14,977 bases of DNA from Bacillota bacterium (GTDB taxonomy: Bacteria; Bacillota; Clostridia; Lachnospirales; Lachnospiraceae). Positions 6,973-14,832 of the stretch are shown piece by piece (position 1 is the stretch's first letter; each line of letters starts with the position of its first letter). A program made the position numbers and the translations under genes. The notes under the pieces are model-generated. The model was given only the letters and a program-made list of their open reading frames with translations. It made no database searches and had not been told where the DNA came from. Location of the stretch: the NCBI GenBank assembly GCA_023414985.1, contig JAEZLY010000098.1:1-14977 (forward strand). The letters run 5' to 3'.

Positions 6973-7002
6973 TTGACGGATTCATTAGGTGAGAACTATA
7001 CT
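6973..7002 (+). promoter_or_regulatory. Sigma-A-type promoter of kdgK
   Basis: TTGACG (6973-6978) and TATACT (6997-7002) are separated by 18 bp and lie 45 bp upstream of the kdgK start codon. Both hexamers are one mismatch from consensus. Confidence 0.65.
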
Positions 7003-7046
7003 TAATATGATTGAGCTATATAATTTCACTGTAAGGAGATAGACAA

Positions 7047-8069
7047 ATGGCAAAGGTTATAACAATGGGAGAGATCATGCTTCGTTTATCCACTCCCGGA
7101 TATCAGAGATTTATCCAGTCTGACAGCTTTGATGTATGCTATGGGGGCGGAGAAGCCAATGTAGCAGTTTCCTTAGCTAACTATGGACATGATTCTTATT
7201 TTGTCACAAAGGTACCGAAGAATCCAATTGGAGATTGTGCTGTTGCAGCACTCAGAAAGTATAATGTAAACTGTGATTTCATTGCAAAGGGCGGAGAGAG
7301 GCTAGGTATCTATTTCCTTGAGACAGGGGCTTCCATGAGAGCCTCTAATGTTGTATATGATCGGTCACATGCTTCTATTGCAGAGGCAGATCCTTCTGAC
7401 TTTGATTTTGATGCTATTTTTGAGGGTGCAGACTGGTTCCACTTTACCGGAATCACACCCGCCATCAGTGATAAAGCTGCGATTCTTACAGAAGAAGCCT
7501 TAAAAGCAGCAAAGCGTAAAAACATAACCGTATCTGTCGATTTGAACTTCCGTAAGAAGCTCTGGTCCTCTGAAAAAGCACAGAGAATTATGACCAATCT
7601 GATGCAGTATGTCGATGTATGTATCGGAAATGAAGAGGATGCCGAGAAGGTACTGGGCTTCAAGCCCGGAAAGACCGATGTTACAAGCGGTGAGCTGGAG
7701 CTGGCCGGTTATCAGGATATCTTTGAACAGATGGTTAAAAAATTCAATTTTAAATATGTTGTAAGCTCCTTAAGAGAAAGCTATTCTGCTTCGGATAACG
7801 GATGGTCTGCCTGCATCTATGACGGAAAAAACTTTTATCATTCCAGAAAATATAATATCCGAATTGTTGATCGTGTAGGTGGCGGTGACGCTTTTGCAGG
7901 CGGGTTGATCTGTGGACTGCTGGACGGAAGATCCATGGAAGAAGCCCTGGAATTCGGCGTGGCAGCCTCTGCATTGAAACACACCATCCCCGGCGATTTC
8001 AATCTGGTATCCAGAGCAGAAGTCGATGCATTGGTTGGCGGAGATGCTTCCGGAAGGGTTCAAAGATAA
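7047..8069 (+). CDS. kdgK: 2-keto-3-deoxygluconate kinase (PfkB / ribokinase family)
   Basis: 340 residues. It phosphorylates a sugar or sugar acid with ATP in the cytoplasm; the best call is 2-keto-3-deoxygluconate to its 6-phosphate, the step before KDPG aldolase in pectin and uronate breakdown. Visible motifs: the N-terminal MGEIMLRL strand, the substrate-binding GGGEANVAVSLA (33-44), and the PfkB signature 2 DRVGGGDAFAGGL (275-287) with anion-hole glycines and catalytic base D281. The VDLNFRKKLW segment (164-173) is common in KDG kinases. AAGGAG at 7033-7038, 8 nt before the ATG, supports the start. The gene has its own promoter and terminator, so it is a single-gene unit. No aldolase, dehydratase or transporter of the pathway is adjacent, so another PfkB substrate (for example fructose) cannot be ruled out. 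Confidence 0.85.
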   Translation: MAKVITMGEIMLRLSTPGYQRFIQSDSFDVCYGGGEANVAVSLANYGHDSYFVTKVPKNPIGDCAVAALRKYNVNCDFIAKGGERLGIYFLETGASMRASNVVYDRSHASIAEADPSDFDFDAIFEGADWFHFTGITPAISDKAAILTEEALKAAKRKNITVSVDLNFRKKLWSSEKAQRIMTNLMQYVDVCIGNEEDAEKVLGFKPGKTDVTSGELELAGYQDIFEQMVKKFNFKYVVSSLRESYSASDNGWSACIYDGKNFYHSRKYNIRIVDRVGGGDAFAGGLICGLLDGRSMEEALEFGVAASALKHTIPGDFNLVSRAEVDALVGGDASGRVQR

Positions 8070-8090
8070 TTCAAAAATATCGAATTTATT

Positions 8091-8125
8091 AGGAAGACTC
8101 ACCGGGTTGGGTCTTCCTATTTTAT
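8091..8125 (+). terminator. Rho-independent terminator after kdgK
   Basis: AGGAAGAC (8091-8098) pairs with GTCTTCCT (8111-8118) across a 12-nt loop, followed by ATTTTATTA. It begins 22 bp after the kdgK stop. Confidence 0.8.
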
Positions 8126-8162
8126 TATACAAATTTTGTTTTACGTTGGAAGGAAAAAAAGC

Positions 8163-8191
8163 TTGATTATTTCCGTGTGAAAGATTATCAT
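8163..8191 (+). promoter_or_regulatory. Promoter of the anchored-protein / hydratase pair
   Basis: TTGATT (8163-8168), a 17-bp spacer and TATCAT (8186-8191) lie 45 bp before the start codon at 8237. The hexamers are moderate matches, but the spacing is ideal and the site follows the kdgK terminator. Confidence 0.5.
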
Positions 8192-8236
8192 TAAGGATGT
8201 CTGAAAATTTGAAGATTACTATGGAGGAGTATCTAC

Positions 8237-8776
8237 ATGAGAAGAATTAGAGCGAAAGCTAAGCAGGAAGAAAAGGTTGCAGTGCATTTTTTGGACTCGA
8301 AAAAGAAAATTCTTATTGCAGGAATAATCGTAGCAGTCCTCTTAATCATTTCCGGCGTCATTATATATATGGAGAACAACGATAATAAGATCGTAGTGAA
8401 GAACGGAACCGATCTGAAACTTGAATCTTTGGTTGCATATTACAGAGGCCCGGAAGAGCCGCTCAATGAGGGAATTACCGTAACGAATTTGGAAGCTGGC
8501 AAATCCATAAGCTTTCCTACCGATGAAATTGATCTTTTTAACCAAGAGGCCAATTTAGAAATCAGATTTAACTTTGAAAATCACGAACCGATGCTAGTTG
8601 ATGCAGGTATCTTTAACGATGTCTTTAACGGTAAGGTATCGATTAATTTTGTTCCTACCAGTGACGGTAAGGTGGAAATTCGTGTAAAAGCAAAATCAGG
8701 TGTCATCACTTCCTCCAGAATCAATTGTGACGAAGTGTACACCATCAATTTAAACGAGGATTTGATCGAGGATTAA
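8237..8776 (+). CDS. Single-span membrane-anchored protein, function unknown
   Basis: 179 residues. A basic N-terminus (MRRIRAKAKQ) and a charged stretch precede one clear membrane helix (about 25-44). Residues 50-179 would lie outside the membrane and look beta-rich, with alternating hydrophobic residues in segments such as KIVVKNGTDLKLESLVAYY and KVEIRVKAKSGVITSSR; one cysteine (C164) is present. There is no signal-peptidase or lipobox site, so it should stay anchored. I recognise no family. GGAGGAG at 8223-8229 with 7-nt spacing makes the start firm. The hydratase begins 74 bp downstream with no terminator between, so the two are probably co-transcribed, though a surface protein and a cytoplasmic Fe-S enzyme have no obvious shared task. 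Confidence 0.72.
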   Translation: MRRIRAKAKQEEKVAVHFLDSKKKILIAGIIVAVLLIISGVIIYMENNDNKIVVKNGTDLKLESLVAYYRGPEEPLNEGITVTNLEAGKSISFPTDEIDLFNQEANLEIRFNFENHEPMLVDAGIFNDVFNGKVSINFVPTSDGKVEIRVKAKSGVITSSRINCDEVYTINLNEDLIED

Positions 8777-8850
8777 GATCCGATCAGCTGTTGGCTTTGA
8801 GCACATAGGCGTGAATGCGTAAAAAATACGTGTAGATATAGGAGGTAACT

Positions 8851-11133
8851 ATGATAAAGCTTTATGAAAATGGCGTGTTCCTGTTAAATGGCAATGAGAT
8901 TGTTGAGGAGCATACAGGAGCAGAAGCTGCTCTTTCAGCTAAGACAGGAAAAGAAGTCAGCAAAGATACTGCGAAACAGGGTACAATCGCTTACAATATT
9001 CTGAGCAGGCACAACACCTCGGGTAATGACAAAAAACTGAAAATCAAATTTGACAAATTAACCTCCCATGACATTACGTTTGTCGGAATTATTCAGACTG
9101 CAAGAGCAAGCGGCCTTGAGAAATTCCCGGTGCCCTATGTACTGACGAATTGTCATAACAGCTTATGTGCGGTAGGCGGCACCATCAACGAAGATGATCA
9201 CATGTTCGGCCTATCCTGTGCAAAAAAATATGGCGGTATTTATGTTCCTCCTCATCAGGCAGTCATTCATCAGTTCGCCCGTGAAGTACTGGCGGAAAGC
9301 GGTAAGATGGTACTCGGGTCCGACAGTCATACCCGTTACGGAGCTCTTGGAACCATGGCAATCGGAGAAGGCGGTCCTGAGCTTGTAAAGCAGCTACTGA
9401 ATAAGACCTATGATATCAATATGCCCGACGTGGTCGGCGTCTATCTGACCGGAACCCCCAGAAAGGGAGTCGGACCGCAGGATGTAGCATTGGCGATCAT
9501 CGGTGCGGTATTCGCAAACGGCTATGTAAATAATAAGGTCATGGAATTCGTCGGTGACGGAATTGACAATCTAAGCGTTGATTTCCGTATCGGTATTGAT
9601 GTCATGACGACAGAGACGACCTGTCTTTCCTCCATCTGGCGAACGGACGATTCCGTAAAGGAATTCTATGAGATACATAAAAGACCGGAGGCTTATCGCG
9701 AGCTGTCTCCGGCACAAGTCGCATTTTATGACGGAATGATTGCTGTGGACTTATCCGAAATCAAGCCCATGATTGCAATGCCCTTCCATCCGAGCAATGT
9801 ATATACCATTGACGAGCTGAATGCAAACCTCTATGATATCCTGGATGAGGTAGAGAAGAAAGCTCTGATCAGTCTGGATAACAGCAAAGTAAAATATTCC
9901 TTAAAGGACAAGATCAGAAATGGCAGACTTTACGTAGATCAAGGTACAATCGCCGGTTGTGCCGGCGGCGGTTTTGAAAATATCTGTGATGCTACTGATA
10001 TCTTAAACGGTAAGAATATCGGAGCAGACGAGTTTTCCTTAAGTGTATATCCTGCAAGCCAGCCTGTATTCATGGAACTTGTCAAGAACGGATGTATCGC
10101 AAAGCTTATGGCAACCGGTGCGACGATCCGAACCGCTTTCTGTGGTCCCTGCTTCGGTGCGGGTGATGTTCCGGCCAACAACGGCTTTTCAATTCGACAT
10201 ACCACGAGAAACTTCCCGAACAGAGAGGGCTCCAAGATCACGAACGGTCAGATTGCTTCCGTTGCTCTGATGGATGCCCGTTCCATCGCTGCCACCGCAG
10301 CGAATAAGGGTTACTTAACCTCTGCCGAGAACATTGACGTGAACTTTACAAAACCGAAGTACTATTATGATAGTACGATTTATGATTATAGAGTCTATGA
10401 CGGTGTCGGTAAGCCGGACAGCAGCGTAGAGCTGAAATTTGGCCCCGGAATCGTAGATTGGCCGGCTATGTCCGCATTAAGTGATGATATGATCTTGAAG
10501 GTGGTTTCCGAGATTCATGATCCTGTTACCACAACGGATGAATTAATCCCTTCCGGAGAGACCTCCTCTTACCGTTCCAATCCTTTAGGGCTGGCAGAAT
10601 TCACCCTTTCCCGTAAGGATCCGGCTTATGTTGGTCGTGCTAAGGCGGTTCAGAAGGCAGAAAAGGCAAGAATAGCAGGAGAAGATATCATCTCAGCCAA
10701 TCCGGAGCTAAAAGAAGTGTATGAAAAGATCGAAGCAAAATTCGCTGTTGATAAAAGAACTATGCAGATCGGAAGTACGATCTATGCCGTAAAGCCGGGC
10801 GATGGTTCCGCGAGAGAGCAGGCTGCCAGCTGCCAGAAGGTGCTGGGTGGCTTCGCTAATATTGCAGTAGAATACGCTACCAAACGTTACCGTTCCAATC
10901 TGATCAATTGGGGTATGCTGCCCTTTATCTTTAAGGAAGAGCTTCCTTTTACCAATGGTGATTATCTCTTTGTAAAGGATATCAAGAAAGCGATCCGGGA
11001 GAAAAACGGAGAGATCAAAGCCTATGTAGTAAATAAAGGCATGAAAGAATTCACCTTAAAGCTCGGTGAGCTGACAGACGACGAGAGAGAAATCATCCTA
11101 AAGGGCTGTCTGATCAATTATTACAGAGGATAG
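8851..11133 (+). CDS. Aconitase-superfamily [4Fe-4S] hydratase of uncertain substrate
   Basis: 760 residues, the single-chain aconitase layout. By analogy with aconitase, the three cluster cysteines are C370 (AGCAGG), C431 and C434 (FCGPC); this 61/3 spacing resembles mitochondrial aconitase (63/3). Also kept are H140 in VIHQ, S157-D-S-H160 in GSDSHT (H140 to H160 is 20 residues, as in aconitase), the arginine segment RNFPNREG and the swivelling C-terminal domain with GSARE (653-656 from the serine). Two active-site positions differ: the Asp-His pair of HCDHL reads NCHNS (C101-H102), and the second serine of GSSRE is alanine. The enzyme should therefore be a hydro-lyase, but citrate may not be its substrate. 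YbhJ-type hydratases of no known function are the closest group I can name. AGGAGG at 8840-8845, 5 nt before the ATG, fixes the start. Cytoplasmic. Confidence 0.86.
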   Translation: MIKLYENGVFLLNGNEIVEEHTGAEAALSAKTGKEVSKDTAKQGTIAYNILSRHNTSGNDKKLKIKFDKLTSHDITFVGIIQTARASGLEKFPVPYVLTNCHNSLCAVGGTINEDDHMFGLSCAKKYGGIYVPPHQAVIHQFAREVLAESGKMVLGSDSHTRYGALGTMAIGEGGPELVKQLLNKTYDINMPDVVGVYLTGTPRKGVGPQDVALAIIGAVFANGYVNNKVMEFVGDGIDNLSVDFRIGIDVMTTETTCLSSIWRTDDSVKEFYEIHKRPEAYRELSPAQVAFYDGMIAVDLSEIKPMIAMPFHPSNVYTIDELNANLYDILDEVEKKALISLDNSKVKYSLKDKIRNGRLYVDQGTIAGCAGGGFENICDATDILNGKNIGADEFSLSVYPASQPVFMELVKNGCIAKLMATGATIRTAFCGPCFGAGDVPANNGFSIRHTTRNFPNREGSKITNGQIASVALMDARSIAATAANKGYLTSAENIDVNFTKPKYYYDSTIYDYRVYDGVGKPDSSVELKFGPGIVDWPAMSALSDDMILKVVSEIHDPVTTTDELIPSGETSSYRSNPLGLAEFTLSRKDPAYVGRAKAVQKAEKARIAGEDIISANPELKEVYEKIEAKFAVDKRTMQIGSTIYAVKPGDGSAREQAASCQKVLGGFANIAVEYATKRYRSNLINWGMLPFIFKEELPFTNGDYLFVKDIKKAIREKNGEIKAYVVNKGMKEFTLKLGELTDDEREIILKGCLINYYRG

Positions 11134-11149
11134 AATATCGTAATTGTAA

Positions 11150-11201
11150 TGGGCTGTTGCACCACTGGCATAGTAAGGTCAGGGAGCAGCAGCCCAATTT
11201 T
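11150..11201 (+). terminator. Rho-independent terminator after the hydratase
   Basis: TGGGCTGTTGC (11150-11160) pairs with GCAGCAGCCCA (11186-11196) as 11 bp with one wobble, followed by ATTTTAAT. The 25-nt loop contains a short CTG/CAG pair. Confidence 0.82.
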
Positions 11202-11226
11202 AATGATAAGGAATGAATCTCCACGA

Positions 11227-11255
11227 TTGTAACCATTTCCAAAGCTTGCTATAAT
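11227..11255 (+). promoter_or_regulatory. Sigma-A promoter of the five-helix membrane protein
   Basis: TTGTAA (11227-11232), a 17-bp spacer and a perfect TATAAT (11250-11255) with an extended TGC directly before it. This is the best-formed promoter in the window and starts a new unit after the hydratase terminator. The stretch TGTAACCATTTCCA over the -35 box resembles a cre site but lacks the central CG. Confidence 0.72.
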
Positions 11256-11309
11256 AAGTAATATTGGTATGCAGTCCAGCATATGAACTGAGGGGAGAGC
11301 AGAAGGATT

Positions 11310-12317
11310 ATGTCAGAAACAAATAATGAATCTTTGAATATACAGGAGCCAACCACTGAAAAAGAATTGAATACTGACGCTGATACCTTTCATACACCCA
11401 AAAAGACTTTTTTGGAGAAGTTAAGAATAGTCCTGACCATAACCGGGACAATCCTCGTGGCCATAGGTACAGCAGTAGATAAATACCTCTGGCTTTTTGC
11501 AGTCGGAGCCACCTTATTATTGGCAGAGTTGGGGCTATATGCTTCTATCAAACGGATCACCGAGAAGAATATATCCCGTCGGAAGGTTTTCAATATTATA
11601 TTTGTCATGAGGATATTCCTTTTACTTTGCTTCTTCCTTACCTTACTTCCGATTCTTTGTTCCTATAAGGAATTGCCGGATCATATCTATTGGTTGTGTT
11701 TGATCAGTGTCGCTGTCTTTTATCTCTATGCATTGTTCGAGGATATGATCAGGAATATCCAAAACGCTATGAAAAAGAGCCGATCCAATTTGATTTTCAC
11801 TTGTATCGGTCAATTCTTATTGAGTGCAATAATCGTCGGATTGGTTGGATATTATTATTCTGAATATCAAACCATGTATCCTGAACAGCTTACGATTAAG
11901 GCAATCCAATCACCTGACCGAATTAGAATAACATCTTTGGATGCCATACATAATCAGGAATATTCGTTCAAAGAAATACCGGTAATCTTAGATCAGAAAT
12001 TGATTACTACTTTTATGAAGGACTTATACGGAGAGTCTGTACGGCAGAACTGGATACAGAATATAGAATACAAACGTTATAAACGTTTCCATCCACAGCA
12101 ATATCTGATTGACCTGATATGGAAGGAAGATACCATTAATGGTAGTTTGGTGTCTTTTGATGGCTATACGGGAATTTATTTCACTGGAAATAGATTAATA
12201 TTAGCCCCGGGTGAATATGATACTCCACGGGGATTGATAAAACTGAGAGCATATTATCAGTTAGAACTATCTGAGGAGACGATTGCTATACTGTCTGCCA
12301 ATCTATCTAAACAATAA
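11310..12317 (+). CDS. Five-helix membrane protein with C-terminal outer domain, function unknown
   Basis: 335 residues. A polar acidic N-terminal tail (1-30) is followed by membrane helices near 38-55, 59-77, 94-117, 126-144 and 163-183. Basic loops at 79-93 and 148-159 place the N-terminus inside and residues 186-335 outside. The outer part has aromatic and basic clusters (YKRYKRFHPQQY at 254-265) and GYTGIYFTGNRL (285-296), suggesting a compact mixed alpha/beta domain. I recognise no family and see no catalytic motif or cysteine pair in the outer domain. Ribosome binding is ambiguous: AAGGA lies only 2 nt before the ATG, and AGGGGAG (11291-11297) lies 12 nt before it, so initiation may be weak. 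Only 84 bp separates it from the GH94 gene and no terminator is visible, so read-through into that gene is possible. Confidence 0.7.
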   Translation: MSETNNESLNIQEPTTEKELNTDADTFHTPKKTFLEKLRIVLTITGTILVAIGTAVDKYLWLFAVGATLLLAELGLYASIKRITEKNISRRKVFNIIFVMRIFLLLCFFLTLLPILCSYKELPDHIYWLCLISVAVFYLYALFEDMIRNIQNAMKKSRSNLIFTCIGQFLLSAIIVGLVGYYYSEYQTMYPEQLTIKAIQSPDRIRITSLDAIHNQEYSFKEIPVILDQKLITTFMKDLYGESVRQNWIQNIEYKRYKRFHPQQYLIDLIWKEDTINGSLVSFDGYTGIYFTGNRLILAPGEYDTPRGLIKLRAYYQLELSEETIAILSANLSKQ

Positions 12318-12325
12318 AATTCAAA

Positions 12326-12345
12326 TATTGACATTCCTGACAATA
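12326..12345. promoter_or_regulatory. Operator-like inverted repeat before the GH94 gene
   Basis: A 20-bp inverted repeat with half-sites TATTGACA and TGACAATA (7 of 8 positions complementary) around TTCC. It lies 57 bp before the GH94 start. TTGACA (12328-12333) inside it looks like a -35 box, but the nearest good -10 (TATAAT, 12366-12371) is 32 bp away, too far for a standard promoter. Its symmetry suits a dimeric sugar-responsive regulator; none is encoded nearby. Confidence 0.35.
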
Positions 12346-12401
12346 CCACAAAGCATCTCCCACATTATAATTAATTTATATGGAGGAGGTGCTTTATATT
12401 T

Positions 12402-14795
12402 ATGAAATACGGATATTTTGACAATGAGAATCAGGAATATGTCATAGACAGGGTGGATCTGCCCACCTCTTGGACCAATTACCTCGGGGTAAAGGATCTG
12501 TGTACCGTCATTAATCATACAGCAGGCGGATATAGTTTCTATAAGTCACCGGAGTATCATCGAATTACAAGATTTCGTGCAAACAGTGTCCCGATGGATC
12601 GTCCCGGGCATTATGTGTATCTGCGAGATGAGGAAAGCAAGGATTACTGGAGTGTCTCCTGGCAGCCGGTCGGAAAGCCTCTGGATGAGGCCACTTATGA
12701 GTGTCGCCACGGCTTATCTTACACGAAATATTTCTGTGACTACAATCAGATTGAAGCAGAGCAGAAGCTGTTTATACCCATGGACGATCCGATAGAATTA
12801 TGGGACGTTAAAATTAAGAATAAGGATTCTAGGACAAAGCACTTAAGTGTATTTTCCTATATTGAATTTTCCTATCATCACATCGATATGGACAATCGTA
12901 ACTTCCAGATGAGTAATTATGCTGCCGGTTCTTCCTATGAAGATGGAATTATTGAGCACGATTTATTCTATGAGGAGTTCGGTTATCAGTTCTTTACCTC
13001 GAACTTTACTCCGGACAGCTTTGACTGTCTCAGAGATAAGTTTATCGGTCTATATCATACGGAGGATAATCCGGTGGCAGTCCTGAATGGTGTCTGCAGC
13101 GGATCCTATGAAAAGGGCGGCAATCACTGTGGTTCCTTACATAAGCGCATTGAACTGAAGCCCGGTGAAGAGATCAGATTAATCTTCCTGTTGGGTGAAG
13201 GCAACCGTGAGAACGGTAGAAAGTTGCGTGCTAAATATTCCAATCTGAATGAAATTGACCGTGCATACAGACAGATGGCCGAGTATTGGACGGACAAGAG
13301 AAAAAGACTTCAGATCTCAACTCCGAACGAGGGTATGAATACCCTGATCAATATCTGGACGCTCTATCAGGCGGAGATCAATATCATGTTCTCTCGTTTT
13401 GCTTCCTTCATTGAAGTTGGCGGAAGAACCGGTCTGGGCTATCGTGATACTTCTCAGGATGCCATGACCGTCATTCACAGTAATCCCGCAAAATGCCGTC
13501 AAAGAATTGTGGAGCTTCTTCGAGCACTGGTTTCAAAGGGCTACGGATTGCATTTATTCCAGCCGGAATGGTTCGACCCGCAGAATGAAGTAAAACCCTT
13601 CAAATCACCGACTGTTATACCGACTCCGAATAAGGATGATATGATTCACGGGATCGATCAGGCCTGCTCTGATGATGCGTTATGGCTGGTCAGCACGATT
13701 GCCGAGTATGTGAAGGAAACAGGAGAGTTTTCCTTCCTGGATGAAGTCATTACCTATGCGGACGGAGGAAACGGCACTGTATATGAGCATATGATGAGGA
13801 TTCTTGATTTTTCCGGAGAGCAGGTTGGCCAAAGCGGGATTTGCAAGGGACTCAGGGCGGATTGGAATGACTGTCTGAATTTAGGCGGCGGAGAAAGTGC
13901 GATGGTATCCTTCCTGCATTATTGGGCACTCGGTAATTTTATCGATATTGCAGTATACCTCGAACGCAAGGAGGATGCAAAACGCTATATAGTGATGCAG
14001 GAGAGAGTCAAGAAAGCCTGCAACCAAGTGCTGTGGGATAAGGAATGGTTTATCCGCGGTATCACAAAGACCGGAAGAAAGATCGGTACCAGTGAAGATA
14101 AGGAAGGTAAGATTCATTTAGAATCCAATGCCTGGGCTGTCTTATCAGGCCTTGCAGGTAAGGAGCAGGGCAAAAAAGCGATGGATTCGATTGATCAATA
14201 TTTATATACTCCCTATGGAATTATGTTAAATGGTCCATCCTATACCGTACCGGATGAAGAGATCGGATTTGTAACGAGAGTGTATCCGGGTCTCAAGGAG
14301 AACGGAGCAATCTTTTCCCATCCTAATCCCTGGGCCTGGGCTGCGGAATGTATGCTCGGACGCGGTGACCGTGCGATGAAGTTTTACGATGCATTAAGTC
14401 CCTATCATCAGAATGACCTGATTGAAATAAGGGAGGCAGAGCCATACTCCTACTGCCAGTTCATTATGGGCAGGGAGCATACCGGTTTCGGACGCGCCAG
14501 ACATCCGTTCATGACGGGTACCGGAGGTTGGGCATATTATTCGGCAACCCATTACATCCTTGGAATAAGACCTCAATTTGATTCTCTGACGATAGACCCT
14601 TGTATCCCTTCTGAATGGGAAGAGTTTACCGTGAAGCGTACCTGGCGTGGTGCCGAGTATCAAATTACGATTAAGAATCCCAGCCATGTGATGAAGGGTG
14701 TAGTGCAAATCCGATTAAATGGTGCTGTTGTAGAAAAAATACCGGTACTGCCGATCGGAAGCATCAATGAGGTTACGGTTATTCTCGGTGAATAA
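12402..14795 (+). CDS. GH94 disaccharide phosphorylase, most like N,N'-diacetylchitobiose phosphorylase
   Basis: 797 residues, typical of GH94 cellobiose and chitobiose phosphorylases: an N-terminal beta-sandwich (about 1-270), a linker, an (alpha/alpha)6 barrel (about 320-730) and a C-terminal beta cap. The proton donor is D490 in GLRADWNDCLNLG. Phosphate-pocket motifs are NGAIFSHPNPWAW with H640 and TGTGGW (705-710). GYRDTSQDAMTVIHSNP (about 347-363) is closer, as I remember the families, to chitobiose than to cellobiose phosphorylases, so the favoured reaction is (GlcNAc)2 + phosphate to GlcNAc-1-phosphate + GlcNAc. A glucoside substrate remains possible. There is no signal peptide, so it acts in the cytoplasm on imported sugar. 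The start MKYGYFDNENQEYVI is the usual family N-terminus; its GGAGGAGG (12382-12389) is unusually far, 12 nt, from the ATG. A phosphohexomutase gene follows 37 bp downstream. Confidence 0.9.
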   Translation: MKYGYFDNENQEYVIDRVDLPTSWTNYLGVKDLCTVINHTAGGYSFYKSPEYHRITRFRANSVPMDRPGHYVYLRDEESKDYWSVSWQPVGKPLDEATYECRHGLSYTKYFCDYNQIEAEQKLFIPMDDPIELWDVKIKNKDSRTKHLSVFSYIEFSYHHIDMDNRNFQMSNYAAGSSYEDGIIEHDLFYEEFGYQFFTSNFTPDSFDCLRDKFIGLYHTEDNPVAVLNGVCSGSYEKGGNHCGSLHKRIELKPGEEIRLIFLLGEGNRENGRKLRAKYSNLNEIDRAYRQMAEYWTDKRKRLQISTPNEGMNTLINIWTLYQAEINIMFSRFASFIEVGGRTGLGYRDTSQDAMTVIHSNPAKCRQRIVELLRALVSKGYGLHLFQPEWFDPQNEVKPFKSPTVIPTPNKDDMIHGIDQACSDDALWLVSTIAEYVKETGEFSFLDEVITYADGGNGTVYEHMMRILDFSGEQVGQSGICKGLRADWNDCLNLGGGESAMVSFLHYWALGNFIDIAVYLERKEDAKRYIVMQERVKKACNQVLWDKEWFIRGITKTGRKIGTSEDKEGKIHLESNAWAVLSGLAGKEQGKKAMDSIDQYLYTPYGIMLNGPSYTVPDEEIGFVTRVYPGLKENGAIFSHPNPWAWAAECMLGRGDRAMKFYDALSPYHQNDLIEIREAEPYSYCQFIMGREHTGFGRARHPFMTGTGGWAYYSATHYILGIRPQFDSLTIDPCIPSEWEEFTVKRTWRGAEYQITIKNPSHVMKGVVQIRLNGAVVEKIPVLPIGSINEVTVILGE

Positions 14796-14832
14796 CAATG
14801 ACTTCGGTTAAATGGAAAATAGGAGGTTTGAC

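Noticed and set aside
7770..8132. 120-codon minus-strand frame over the end of kdgK
   Set aside because: It overlaps the PfkB signature coding region and the terminator, has no ribosome-binding site and no recognisable product.
12328..12371. TTGACA plus TATAAT as a normal promoter of the GH94 gene
   Set aside because: The 32-bp spacing is far outside the 16-19 bp range, so the boxes are not reported as a pair.
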